From contig JAKGHH010000005.1 of the NCBI GenBank assembly GCA_022828595.1, forward strand, positions 53,439,655 to 53,503,654: a DNA stretch of 64,000 bases, written 5' to 3'. Below, piece by piece: positions 39,001 to 48,030 of the stretch (its first letter is position 1; each line of letters opens with the position of its first letter). Source of the DNA: Nelumbo lutea. Its lineage: Eukaryota; Streptophyta; Magnoliopsida; Proteales; Nelumbonaceae. The position numbers were made by a program, and so were the translations under genes. The notes below the pieces were generated by a model. The model saw nothing but the letters and a program-made list of their open reading frames with translations, was not told the origin of the DNA and searched no databases.

Positions 39001-42000
39001 CGTTGGTAACTTTATTAAGATAATTGAGTCATGGAAATGATGAGAATAGATCTTGAACAGGCAGTCCACAGAAGAATTGTCCCACACCTTAACCACTGCA
39101 ATTAGATTGCACCTCTATAAAGGATATGCTGAAAGGTAAAAGTAGTATGTAACAGAAACGGGGATCTAGAAACAGAATCTCACTTCTCTAGGAACCCCAG
39201 AATCAGAGCGCCAGATTTAGGGCATGGATTTCCACCACATGGTAATGTGGTTTATTCCACCATTAGTCATCCCAAGGTAATCTATGTGTACTTGCAATCT
39301 AGGCCGGAAGATATAATATTTTGATCCTACTCCAATGGATCAGTATAGAAATACTGATATTTAGTAAAGATGCTTTTACATTATGTCAAATTTCCAGGTA
39401 AAGAAATGTGAGGCTAGGCATTTCACATGTCTAAAACATGACCATTAGCTTGAAGACATAGTATGATGCACAACCACAAGACCACATATTTTATAATGAT
39501 AAATTGAAAAAATAAGTAATAAAACTAGAAAAAAAAAGCAATTTAAAAAGGTTTACAAAAAACACGAAATGAACCGGCATATCAGAGCATATCAACCTAA
39601 TATTCATGATTGCACACAATAAACTGCTTAGAGCCCTAGCCTTCAATGGGAGGAAACTCAACCATTCCAAATGTTAAAAAGTGACAGGAGACCAAAATTA
39701 AAAAAAAAAAAAGCACAACGCTGACAATTCTAACCTCATCAAAAACATCACCATGTTACACATTAGTCCTGGGCCTGGTGCTCCACATCCCAATTCATTT
39801 CTTGTTACCGTAGTCAGCAAGATGATTTGTTAATATAGGTTTCCACCTTAATGAGAAATTCATGTTGGAGGTCAAAGAACTTGTTTCTCAGGGACCAAGG
39901 ACCCTCAACCTGCCAGCCTATATAACTTGACCACTCCCCTTCCACATCTTATGTTAAACTTATTTATGATCAAGTTAACTTGAAAAAAAAAAAAACAACT
40001 TTCTTTTTCAAAGTTTCAGAACATTTATATATTACATAGTACATCTGTCAATTTCAATGCTTTATAACCCAAAATGTAGGTCAACCCAATTTTTTGTCCA
40101 GCTGATGGTTCATCAGTTTAACCATCTGAGTTGAATGGGTCAGGCCATTAGAGTAGAGGATGCCCTACAGATGGGAATATAAGGTTGGGTTTAGCCCTCG
40201 ACCCTTAAAAGGGAATATTAGGTTAAGATATAAGTGTCTTTCTTTATTAGATGAGCAAAAAGAAAGAAAGACCAAGGAGGAAGGGGGTGATTTACCACCG
40301 CCACCATCTCAGTTGCCATCACCTGTAAAGTGGTCTCCCTTCTCCTCCCATGTGGCTGTATCATTAGAGTTGCTGCATCACCACTGGTCTCTATTTCATG
40401 CCATTGGCCTCCCTTCTCAATATTGTTTTGTCTTTCACTATCCTCTTCTCTCTCTTAGGCCTCCTTCACTTTTCAGAAAGCTACCTACCTAGGTAAGTCC
40501 ACCTACCCGTGTAAGTGTAACATACACGGGTAAGTGAACTTACCTGTGTTCATTTGATTTTCAGGTAAATTATACAATGACTCTTTTATCCATAAAAAGT
40601 CATTGTTAGAATGGGCAAAAATGTCCAACATGTTTTGTCAGCTTTCCTCCTAGGTGGGAAAGTTACTTACCCACCAAGGAGATGGGTATCGTAGGGAAAG
40701 TGAGTTTTCTGTGGGTCTCACATGAATCCTGAAAACAGACATGGGAAAAGCAATCAATGGGAACCACAATCCCATTGACCGACTTTCCCACAACCCATCC
40801 CCCCTTCAGAATCTGGAAAACGAATAGGTCCTTAGTCTCCCTTCCTCTAACTCTCTTTTTTTTAATATCTTATTGTTAAGAAATGTTAATTCTAATATTC
40901 AATGTTTATTAAGTTTATTTGAACTGTGGCCCATAAATGGTTTGAATGGTTAATTGATTTAACCATCTAGGACAACAGTTTTTATAATATTTTTCAGGTT
41001 TGGGGTAAAACAGACCCATCTTTTACTCCAGGTGGCATTTTAAATTGTTTAATGAGCTGGGTCAACAACAGGTCACAAACACTAGTCAAGCTTGCAACGC
41101 AAATCTTCTCATATCTAACATATCAAATGTATCAAGTATAAATGCTTTCACATCATGTATCCAAGAAAAAAAACTATGGAAAAAGAGGAATTAACAAAAG
41201 GGACCACCAAAACAACGATCAAATGGCACCCAACCACCACCTACAATTCCTCTCTACCCACCACATTTCTAGCCAATGAATCATAGTTGTCAAGGTGACG
41301 CCTAGGTGACAAGGCGCCCTTGGACGCTTGCCTTGCCTAATCACCAAGCAGTTCCCTATAGCGTGTTATAAAAAACTTTTATATTCTTAATATTTTGAGG
41401 TTATAATTATAAAATAGACATTTTTAAACTAAAATATTAATTTTGTGTCCACATACTAATTTCTTGTTATTACTTTCTTATTTCTTAGGGTTTAATCAAT
41501 ACAAACATTGCTAAATGCTGTATTGAACCCTCAAAAACTTCAAAACCTGAACCAATAAGTAAGGAAGAACATAAAATGTTGTCCAGTCAACACATTTTCT
41601 TCTTTTTCTTTACTAATTTTGTGTGTTTATATACTACTCTTCTTCTTTTCTTTTTTTCTTTTCCTATAACAGAAATAGGGGTTCAGCCCCTATATTTTTT
41701 GAAATTTCTTTTCTTTCTTCTTTTTCTTCTCATGAATATGTTGGAATATGTTGATTTTCTATACTTATGAAGTTTATACTTTTCTTATGGAAATCATTGA
41801 TATTTATTAAGGAAATATAATTATGGAACTTAGGAACTACCCTAGGATACATGTTTTTACTAAAAAAAGATCCTTCGCCCAGGCGACTAGGCAACAAGGT
41901 GCCCCCTATCGCCTAGCCTCGCCTTGGTGCCTTGAAAACTATGCAATGAATCAGCATAGTTACATTCCCTTGAGATCCATCTCAGAGGTGCTGACTTCCC

Positions 42001-44645
42001 TCATAAAAAATAACAAAACACTAATAAGACATTGACTTATCCTAAAAATACTATAGTGGGCTATTTTTGTTTGGTTGAAACCTGAGGCCTCTCGAGTGAG
42101 AGCCCTTTATTTCTCTTTCTCCCTAGGAGTTGGTGAAATTTTCTCCCTGGCCCCTGCATTTATTGTTTGCAGTAGAATCTTTGATCTTTCTCACCTTGAG
42201 ATTGATTCTATTCCTACTTTAAGCTGTTTGGTGATCAAGGATTGTTCTTTCATTTATGGATTCTACAGATGATTCCAAGCAAGGTATGGATATCAATCTT
42301 GCTTTGATTGGAACTATGGATAGCATACAAGTAACCACTGTGAGGTTTGATGATAAAAGGTTGACTTCTGGGTATTGTGTTTTCTGGGTGGGAATTTGGT
42401 TTATGGAAAATTAAGCAGTCTATGTTTGCTTGTTCCAATGCACAAGCTGAGCATTGAGCCATGGAAAATGGTGATTAAGAGGTACTTTGGTTGTGAATTT
42501 TGCTTGGAGAGATAGGTATTGTATTTGATAAACCACTGGTGCTACATTATGATAATCAGGTAGCAATCAACATGGCTCATAATCCAGAACAAAATGATAG
42601 AGTGAAGCACATTGAAGTTGATTGCATTTCACTCTGTAAGTGCTGTCCAGCATAGCGTGTCTTCCATTTCTTAAGATCGACCAACATCTTGCAATACGTC
42701 CTTACTAAGAGAGTACATAAGGTTGGACTTTCTAAAATGAGTCAAATATAAGGTTGGAAGAGGAGACAAGGTGCAATTTTTGACTGGCAAATGGTGTTCA
42801 GACCTGACTCTAGCTCAGATATTCCCCTCCCTATATAAAATAGCTTAAAATAGCGAAGCCATTGTTGAGAAGTGCTACAAGGAGGGTGAAAATGGAGCAA
42901 TCTATGGTCCTGAATTTAGAAGAAATCTAAATAACTGAGTGATCAGTCCTATTGCAGATTTGTTGGGTATTATCCATGCTGTATCTCCAAATATTTCAGC
43001 AAATAATAAAATCCAGTGCTTTTATATTCCTCCTTCCCTTGTGCAAAAATCTGGTGCTCTTATATTCCTTCTAATGTAGCCTTCCTAGTCTGGAAAGCTA
43101 CTCTTGGAAAATGCCTCAGCCTGACCACTGATAAGTGATTCGGAAGGGGTATGGGTTGGATTAATCACAGTTACAGTCTGTGTGGGCAATGCATAGAGTC
43201 TTCAAACCATCTTTTCATTCACTGCAACTTCACATATCAGTTATGGTAATGGCCCTGTCCTGTTTTTGGCCTCCAAGGATGTATACCTAAATCCCCCCTG
43301 CTGGTTCTTTTTGAAGGATGGATGATGCAAGCTTAAGCAGCAAAGGGAAATTTGTTTGGAGCATATACCCACTGCTATCTTGAGTGTCTTCTGGGAAGCT
43401 TGAAAAGAAGGAAATCTGAGAACTTTTTATAGTAAACCCAATGACATATCTGTAGTAAAAAAAATCTTAAAGGCATGCTGTATTCATGGCTAAGTGTACC
43501 AAAGGAATTTCAAGGAGTCCCTCTGCAGTCTGTTTATGTACATGGGCAGTTGTATATTTTGGCAGTTTATTTTATTTCAATACAATACTTTACTTCTACC
43601 AAAAAAGGGTGTACCTAACACCTAAGCCTAAGCTAGAACATATGCTTGGCAAGATGGGCATGATTTCCATCTCTGCTTATCTTGAGTGGGAGCGTTGAAA
43701 TATGTGTTACTTTTCAGTATGGTAATGATTGGGCTTGATCGGGTTTATTTGCTACAATGAGAAGGTTATGTATGACATGTAGTTATCCTGGTCTTTTTTA
43801 TCAACAGACTAGACTATTTAAACTCTGAAAAGCATAGCTACAACCTATAATATAGTAAACTACCTATTCAAACGTCAACAGGAAGCAAGCTAAACCATTA
43901 CTATCACAGTTGGTATGACATTCTTCCATCTCTACCCTGGTGCAGTATGAGCTATTCCCATTATTGAAATCCAACCTTAATACTTTGAGACTTCAAACTT
44001 CGGAATTAATCTGCAGAGCAAACCTACTTCCAAGCCTGGAATGTTGAACTATGTTATATGTCTCACAATCCGAAAAGGGGATAAGATAAACGTACTTTCC
44101 AGGATTCTTCAAGTAAACATGCAGCTATGGTCCCATGAAAAATTTAGAAAGACAAAAGCTATCTAAGCTCTGCTTTTGAACTTAAATAAGTTGGAGATTA
44201 AAATGCTTCTTGCTCATTGCCAGATATAAGGAACTAGAGTCATTTTCACAAAAAAAAAAAAAAAAAGAAAGAAAGTAATACGTCCCAAAGTTAAATAAAA
44301 AACTGTAAGGAACAAGCAATAATAAAAACAAATGAAACTGACACATACAAGGAAGAAAGATAAGATTAGCCTGCCATCAGTAGATAGATTATAGACCAAA
44401 TAGGCAATTTTTGTTTTTAATGGAAATCAAAACTAAATAAAAAAAAAAGGAGAAGAAAGAATTATAATCTAAATTGAAAGACGCTCAGCTTGCACTAATC
44501 ATATCCTATAAACAGATATGGAGAACACAGACAAAAGACAATACATTTATTTCACTATGAAAACGGGATAAGATACTTACATTGATCCGGACAATCTGTG
44601 TCTGGCCTCAACAGGACTTGGCAAGGTACCAACAGCTCCTCTCAT
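21616..44645 (-). CDS. GUX1: Xylan alpha-glucuronosyltransferase (GUX, GT8)
   Basis: Four coding exons on the minus strand: 44645-44581, 27086-26880, 24152-23515 and 22646-21616. All introns have GT-AG borders and the exons sum to 1,941 nt, exactly 647 codons with the stop (646 aa, family length about 630-660). The start [14 protein letters not shown] matches the conserved GUX N-terminus. Residues 57-75 form the single Golgi anchor, which makes it a type II membrane protein. The GT8 domain starts near 310 and has the metal-binding DxD as Asp408-Ala-Asp410 (FIDADLL), NSGVMVVEP at 437, [10 protein letters not shown] at 465 and HYLGLKPW at 518. The enzyme adds glucuronic acid from UDP-GlcUA to the xylan backbone during secondary-wall synthesis. 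Intron 1 is about 17.5 kb and full of transposons. Frame and motifs are intact, so it is probably functional. GUX1 versus GUX2 is not settled. Confidence 0.93.
24560..25050 (+). pseudogene. LINE RNase H end in GUX intron 2
   Basis: A 5'-truncated LINE on the strand opposite to GUX. The frame ending at 24955 reads [20 protein letters not shown], where the catalytic Asp of the usual EGDS box is His, then [18 protein letters not shown] and RDQLFWAQL before the stop. A TTAATTAATGAAATT 3' end follows near 25030. Closely related ends occur at 33.5, 38.6 and 56.8 kb, so these are copies of one LINE family with a C-terminal RNase H domain. Confidence 0.75.
25261..25396. repeat. 136-bp near-perfect fold-back
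   Basis: The two halves are inverted copies. The left reads CTTAAATAAGGACTCTTAAT ... TACTAATCCTACT and the right AGTAGGATTAGTA ... GTTAAAGTCCTTATTTAAG. The arms are about 60 bp with a loop of roughly 15-20 bp. This could be a small MITE or a hairpin-forming transcript; it lies in the second GUX intron. Confidence 0.75.
25552..26193. mobile_element. MITE, GGGTCATTTACTAAGACAC ends
   Basis: The 642-bp element has terminal inverted repeats GGGTCATTTACTAAGACAC and GTGTCTTAGTAAATGACCC, extended by less perfect matches (CTTATAGGTTCACGTAA versus CTATAGTTTCAAGTAA). The flanking 9-mers TAAAAAATA and TAAAAATTA differ at one base, consistent with an aged Mutator-type 9-bp duplication. The interior is very AT-rich and has no transposase. 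It sits in GUX intron 2. Confidence 0.75.
27195..27480 (-). pseudogene. LINE RNase H C-terminus in GUX intron 1
   Basis: The minus-strand frame ending at 27205 begins [20 protein letters not shown] then [17 protein letters not shown]. This matches the last helix of LINE-type RNase H (R-S-A-x-NLAD-x-LAR). It is a short 5'-truncated insertion just upstream of GUX exon 2 in gene order. Its sequence differs from the LFWAQL-ending family, so it belongs to another LINE lineage. Confidence 0.6.
27627..27800 (-). mobile_element. LINE 3' tail (poly-A)
   Basis: On the minus strand the segment ends GTATCCTCTTTTTTATTTTA, then TCAATAAAAAATTTTATTTT, then a run of about 15 A. That is typical of plant LINE 3' untranslated ends. 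No coding part is recognisable. Confidence 0.5.
28110..32505 (-). mobile_element. Copia retrotransposon relic (minus), 5' truncated
   Basis: The domains run on the minus strand in Copia order. Gag is at about 32480-32045 ([16 protein letters not shown]), with a zinc knuckle near 31900 ([16 protein letters not shown]). The protease reads [11 protein letters not shown] near 31630, where Gly of the DSGASDH box is Arg. The integrase reads [15 protein letters not shown] and [10 protein letters not shown] at 31186-30908. The RT is at 29755-29147, with [30 protein letters not shown] and an intact YVDDI. RNase H is at 29127-28368 ([24 protein letters not shown]). A purine tract GAGGGGGAG precedes the LTR start TGTTGGAAG at 28360; the LTR probably ends near 28110. 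The 5' LTR and the start of gag are missing beyond a MITE at 32509. It lies in GUX intron 1 in the same orientation as GUX. Several frames are broken. Confidence 0.85.
32509..32811. mobile_element. MITE at the broken end of the Copia gag
   Basis: The 303-bp element starts GCCTATGTTTGGGAGTGCTT and ends AAGCACTCCCAAACCTAGCC, so the termini are near-perfect inverted repeats. The interior repeats AATAAGTGCTTATT motifs, which fold well. Flanking trinucleotides are TAA and TAC, compatible with a mutated 3-bp PIF/Harbinger-type (Tourist-like) target duplication. The Copia gag does not resume on the other side, so a deletion accompanied or followed insertion. Confidence 0.7.
32812..33411. other. Non-coding, with (TA)n microsatellite
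   Basis: A pure (TA)n run covers about 33037-33078. Around it are segments with GTTCAACCACGATCAAACCGG and CCAGGACCGGTCCACCGG, which resemble the interior of the Mutator-type MITE at 17.6-18.4 kb. They may be a decayed relative. No gene. Confidence 0.45.
33412..34060 (-). pseudogene. LINE RNase H copy (minus)
   Basis: The minus-strand frame 34041-33511 (176 codons) carries a LINE-type RNase [21 protein letters not shown], then [13 protein letters not shown] with the catalytic Asp, then [20 protein letters not shown] and the terminal SSLYWAEL. The 3' end CTTATTAATGAAAG is followed by TTTTTTTGCTGATTAAAAAAA, shared with the copy ending at 38.69 kb. The element is 5' truncated at the start of the RNase H domain, lies in GUX intron 1 and faces the next LINE copy head to head. 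Confidence 0.75.
34140..34424 (+). pseudogene. LINE copy, left half (split by Copia)
   Basis: Plus-strand relic of the linker and start of a LINE RNase H domain, ending [11 protein letters not shown] with the first catalytic Asp. It is interrupted by the Copia element at 34425. The last five bases CTTGG (34420-34424) recur at 38210-38214, where the LINE frame resumes. Stops and frameshifts precede this part. Confidence 0.7.
34425..34797 (+). repeat. 5' LTR of nested Copia
   Basis: It matches 37810-38209 through most of its length, with landmarks TGTGCCTTGAATTCTTTGTG, TATACTTAGTCTTTTGTCTT and AGGCTATAAGCCGAACCAC. Similarity is lost after CTGTTTTACTTTTA, where the internal deletion begins. Clear point and indel differences between the LTRs show the insertion is not recent. 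Confidence 0.8.
37810..38209 (+). repeat. 3' LTR of nested Copia
   Basis: It begins TGTTATGTTTGTGCC after the purine tract and shares its body with the 5' LTR. The exact 3' end is uncertain: placing it before the CTTGG at 38210 restores the LINE reading frame, but the LTR then ends in TTTT instead of the usual CA. Confidence 0.7.
38210..38695 (+). pseudogene. LINE copy, right half (RNase H and poly-A end)
   Basis: Continuation of the LINE interrupted at 34424. It reads [20 protein letters not shown], then [15 protein letters not shown] with the catalytic Asp, then after a frameshift [20 protein letters not shown] with AQL and a stop near 38598. The 3' end GATTAATAAAATTAATTATT then TTTTTGCTGATAAAAAAAAC is the family signature. 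The whole split LINE sits in GUX intron 1. Confidence 0.75.
38696..41281. other. GUX intron 1 sequence with a SINE core
   Basis: No gene. Near 38920-39010 a SINE core is seen: CCCAACCATTTGGGATCAGC, then TACACAAATCCTGTTCCACC, then CTATCAAGAGCAATGCTTTC. This is the most complete of the three SINE-like segments in the window. The rest is anonymous intronic DNA, including AAACCGG-free but T-rich parts and an A-rich tract near 39700. Confidence 0.45.
41282..41943. mobile_element. hAT-type MITE with 8-bp TSD
   Basis: The 662-bp element begins CATAGTTGTCAAGGTGACGC and ends GGTGCCTTGAAAACTATG, so its termini are inverted copies (CATAGTT.TCAAGG) extended by CGCCTAGG and AGGCGACTAGGC-type motifs on both sides. 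The flanking 8-bp CAATGAAT (41274-41281 and 41944-41951) is perfect, the size made by hAT transposases. The interior is AT-rich with no transposase. It lies in GUX intron 1. Confidence 0.8.
42330..42770 (+). pseudogene. Copia RNase H relic
   Basis: In mixed frames the plus strand gives [12 protein letters not shown], then [20 protein letters not shown] and RVKHIEVDC, the end of a Copia RNase H domain. Premature stops and frameshifts abound. It differs from the two longer Copia elements in this window and is a third, much reduced copy in GUX intron 1. Confidence 0.7.
42771..43600 (+). pseudogene. LINE zf-RVT relic
   Basis: In shifting frames the plus strand gives [28 protein letters not shown], then zf-RVT-like pieces ([25 protein letters not shown]). 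It ends with a T-rich and then A-rich stretch near 43570-43605. This is the region after the reverse transcriptase in plant LINEs. It is heavily decayed and lies in GUX intron 1. Confidence 0.55.
43601..44580. other. GUX intron 1, 5' part
   Basis: Intronic DNA with an A-run near 44250-44268 and no gene. The intron donor GTAAGTATC lies at 44580-44572 on the minus strand, directly after coding exon 1. Confidence 0.5.
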
Positions 44646-45440
44646 CTTTATTTAGTTACAGCAGGGAAAGACACCATCTGATCTAGAATCAATATAAACG
44701 TGCCCAAGTGAAGATGGAAAGGTATATACAAAGGTAAAAAAAATTTAGAGAGACTAAAAACAGAGCGATCTCGGGAAGACTATAAAATAATGCTGGACAG
44801 CAAACTGGGAGAGAAAGAAAACTCCCAGTTGAGAGGAAAGTGGAGGAATAAAACCAATAATATGTAATTGTTAAGAGTCAACGCAGATTGATGAACGGCT
44901 AGTTCAAAATTAAGATGCTCATAGGTAGCCAAAGAAAAATCAAATAAAAAATCGAGTCAAATGGGAATATTATACTCTATAAACAGTCAATAAAATAGTG
45001 GTTAAAATTGGAATCAGAACAATAGGTTAGACAAAACAAACTCTGAAAACAAGAAGCGAACAGAAGAGACAATGATATAAACAAACAAATCCTAGAAACA
45101 ACTCTTCGATCAATCAATCCACCAAATAACAAAAAACCACTGTTACCCAGATACTAACTTGAAAAACTCAGATACCAGAAAGACGATAATCCATCAATGG
45201 AACAACAAATGAAGTCGAATTGAACTAAATGAAGTAAAACAGAGGAGAACTAACAACCCAAACGCCTGAAACAAGAGATCTTTCAGAGACCCACGTACAG
45301 GGAAGTTGCAGAGATGTGTAGGAACAAGCCTCTTAATCTCCCTCCCTTTCTCTTTCTTCTCTTTTAGTTATTGCGCTCGAGTTGGAGGTGTTGTTTGGAC
45401 AAAATCTTTGGAGCACAACACGAATAAAATGGCGCTGTAA
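44646..45440 (-). promoter_or_regulatory. GUX 5' leader and probable promoter
   Basis: Sequence upstream of the GUX start codon at 44645. A pyrimidine-rich CTTTCTCTTTCTTCTCTTTT tract lies near 45345-45365 on the plus strand. On the minus strand the stretch 45400-45240 has the base composition of a plant 5' leader. A leader intron is possible because the region between is AT-rich, but no splice pair is proven. No TATA box could be fixed. Confidence 0.3.
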
Positions 45441-47654
45441 AGGCGGTTGAGTGTTACAGATTTTAGCTCAGATAATCAAGTAAGAGTGAAGCATGGTAAG
45501 AAAACGAAGAATCTCATGTAATTAATTTTTTATTTCGTTTATTATTAACTTTTCTCTTTTTCTGCTATATTTCAAAATAGTTTTCGACGCTACTCGGCGA
45601 TTCGTTGCTGGTAAACTTGCTGAAGCCGACGAGATTTTTACTTTTTATCCACGGCTGCTTATTTTGGCATGTCATAGCCTCGTAAAGGAAAAAAACAATA
45701 GAAAATGAGGAAAAAGAACACATCTCCTCTTTAAATGGACAAGAATACCCTTTTTTTTAATAACTGATGAAAATAAAGATGGGTGTTTTTGTCTTTTTAA
45801 GGTAAGTACTTTTTGATTGTCAAGTAATGTGCGAGTCCGGATCTCTCTCACAGACCGCGCCTCACATCGACGTGGCACCGTCTCCTGGCCGCACGTTGTT
45901 AGTCAGAGCCAAGCCGAGATCTGCTCCTCACAAATGGGCGCTTCACAGTCACATTTATCGGGCATTGGGAATATCTCCCGTGAATAATAATTAATAAATA
46001 CGGAAGATGTTTTTAATGCATGGTAGAATTGAGTGTGAGGTACTTATGAGACGCCAGTGTGAGGAAGAGATCCATAGGAAGATGTTATTAGTACAAAAGT
46101 GAGATGTGACTGTGAAAATGGTAAATTGGTGTGAAACGCGCTTTGTGATCTGTACCCCAATTAGCGTTCTTTATCTTATTTATTTATGTTTTATATTTCA
46201 TTTTGCTTCAGTTATAAACCTAAATTTAGAGAGTGATCACTAGTGAACATATTTTATTAATTCTCTCTCTCTGATCAGAAAAGAAAAACAGTAAAACCAT
46301 TGAAACATATCACAAGGGATGTGCACCATCTTTTAGCTATGCCTTCTATACACCATAGCCATGTATCAAACAGGTGAAAGGAAAAAATTTTGATTTTTTT
46401 TACTCCTCTTGGTATAAAACCCTGTTTTGTTTTCTTATGTTATCACTTGTTTTCTGCAAAAGGGGAGAAGTCAAGTCTAAGCATGTGATTTTGAAAAGAA
46501 ATTGAACTACTAGTTGTCTCTATTTTTTTCTTAAGAAAAGTTTTGTCTCTTTGGAAAGGAGAATAGACTGAACTTTATAATTAGCACATTATTCTTGGGT
46601 TTAATTAGTTAATATTAGCTGTCATATTAGATTAGTGATCTTCCGTTTGAGTTTGAATGTGGTTAGGTGTAACCCCACCTCACTTAATATCACAATCTTA
46701 CTTACCAAATGTGAACAACAATCATTCTCTTAATATCTTGTTGTTGGGAAAAGACTAAAGAGATTGGCTTAAGAAAGAGAAAGACTAAAAAGATTGGCTT
46801 TGTGAATCTGATAATGAACATTTCACTTTCATTACTTACTAAGGTTCTCTCCCTCGTTTTATCCATATCTTTCTATCTTAATGCCTAACACACACACACC
46901 CCGCTATCCATAGGCCATACCTACAAATAATAAGAGAGGTTTCATATGATCTTTTTTAATGTAATATTTGAGGAGTAATTCTTATTTATTTAAATAATGC
47001 CACAAACCAACCTACATTCGATCAAATTGGAAAAAATTAAGCATTGATCATTTATGTTTTAAACATGTATTTATGGCATGCATTTATGGTTAGGTAAGTG
47101 CTTGAAGTGAGAAAATTGACAGCATGTTCTTGGGCATATTTTAATAAGTTTGGTGTTAATTATCTTCATGAAACAAACTATTATTTTTTAAGTCCAGGGG
47201 TAATGGGATGAGTTATAGTACAAATTTGGTATAGAAAAGCCAGACATGCCAAGTCATCTTGTTAAGGTAAGAAGGGATAGGAACTGATATGTGTTATTTC
47301 TTTGTGTGTAAGCTATATTTATTTGTGAACACTTATTATAGGTTTAGCGGTCCTTTCAAGTTTTAATCCTTACCAAACCCAAAGCCACATTTTATTCATA
47401 AAGAATAAAATCTTTGCTGGTCAGCATAAGGCCAAAAGCAATCTACACAGTAACTACTAATTACATTAAGCAATCTACGTAAGCATATATAGTTTTTTTT
47501 TTTTTTTTTTACTTGATCTAGGGTGAATAACTTCACCCACCTGAGCATGTTCCATTTGGCATGCACAAATAATCCACATGCATGGATGGTAGGTTTAGAA
47601 GTATCATATTCATGGAGGAATGATGCGATAAACCGTTTATCAAAGCAATCTGAT
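45441..47654. other. Intergenic DNA, no gene seen
   Basis: No supported gene. The dispersed GAATATCTCCC / GGAAGATGTTT module recurs at 45967-46012. A T18 tract near 47492-47511, preceded on the minus-strand side by CTTTATGAATAAAATG-like sequence, may mark a LINE tail. Confidence 0.4.
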
Positions 47655-48030
47655 AATAACTCGTGTAAGGGTATAAATGGATTGAATTTGAATAGAATCA
47701 AGCAATATCTAAATTCGAATTCAATTAAAAAATTTGATATCTGAATTCAACGTTCGGATTCAAATTCGATTAAATATTCAAATATTTGATTCTATTTGAA
47801 TTTGACTAATTAATTATTTTAGGTAATTAATAAATATATAAATAATTTAAAAATTTTTATATATTATATATAATAATTAAATAATCGGTTGAATTTAAAT
47901 ATTTATCCAATCAAATCAGATCATATCTGAATTCGACCGATTATAACGTTCGAATTATCTAAAATTGATTTGATCATATCGAATCTCACATTCTAAGTCG
48001 AATTTTCAAATAAAGTTGACACCCCTAAAC
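47655..48030. mobile_element. MITE-like AT-rich inverted-repeat element
   Basis: It begins near AAGGGTATAAATGGATTG and ends AAGTTGACACCCCTAAAC. The arms repeat GAATTTGAATAG and ATTCGAATTC-type motifs in both orientations around a TATATAAATAATTT centre. It resembles the elements at 9.25, 11.2 and 14.4 kb in design. Termini are only partly matched, so ends are approximate. Confidence 0.45.
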
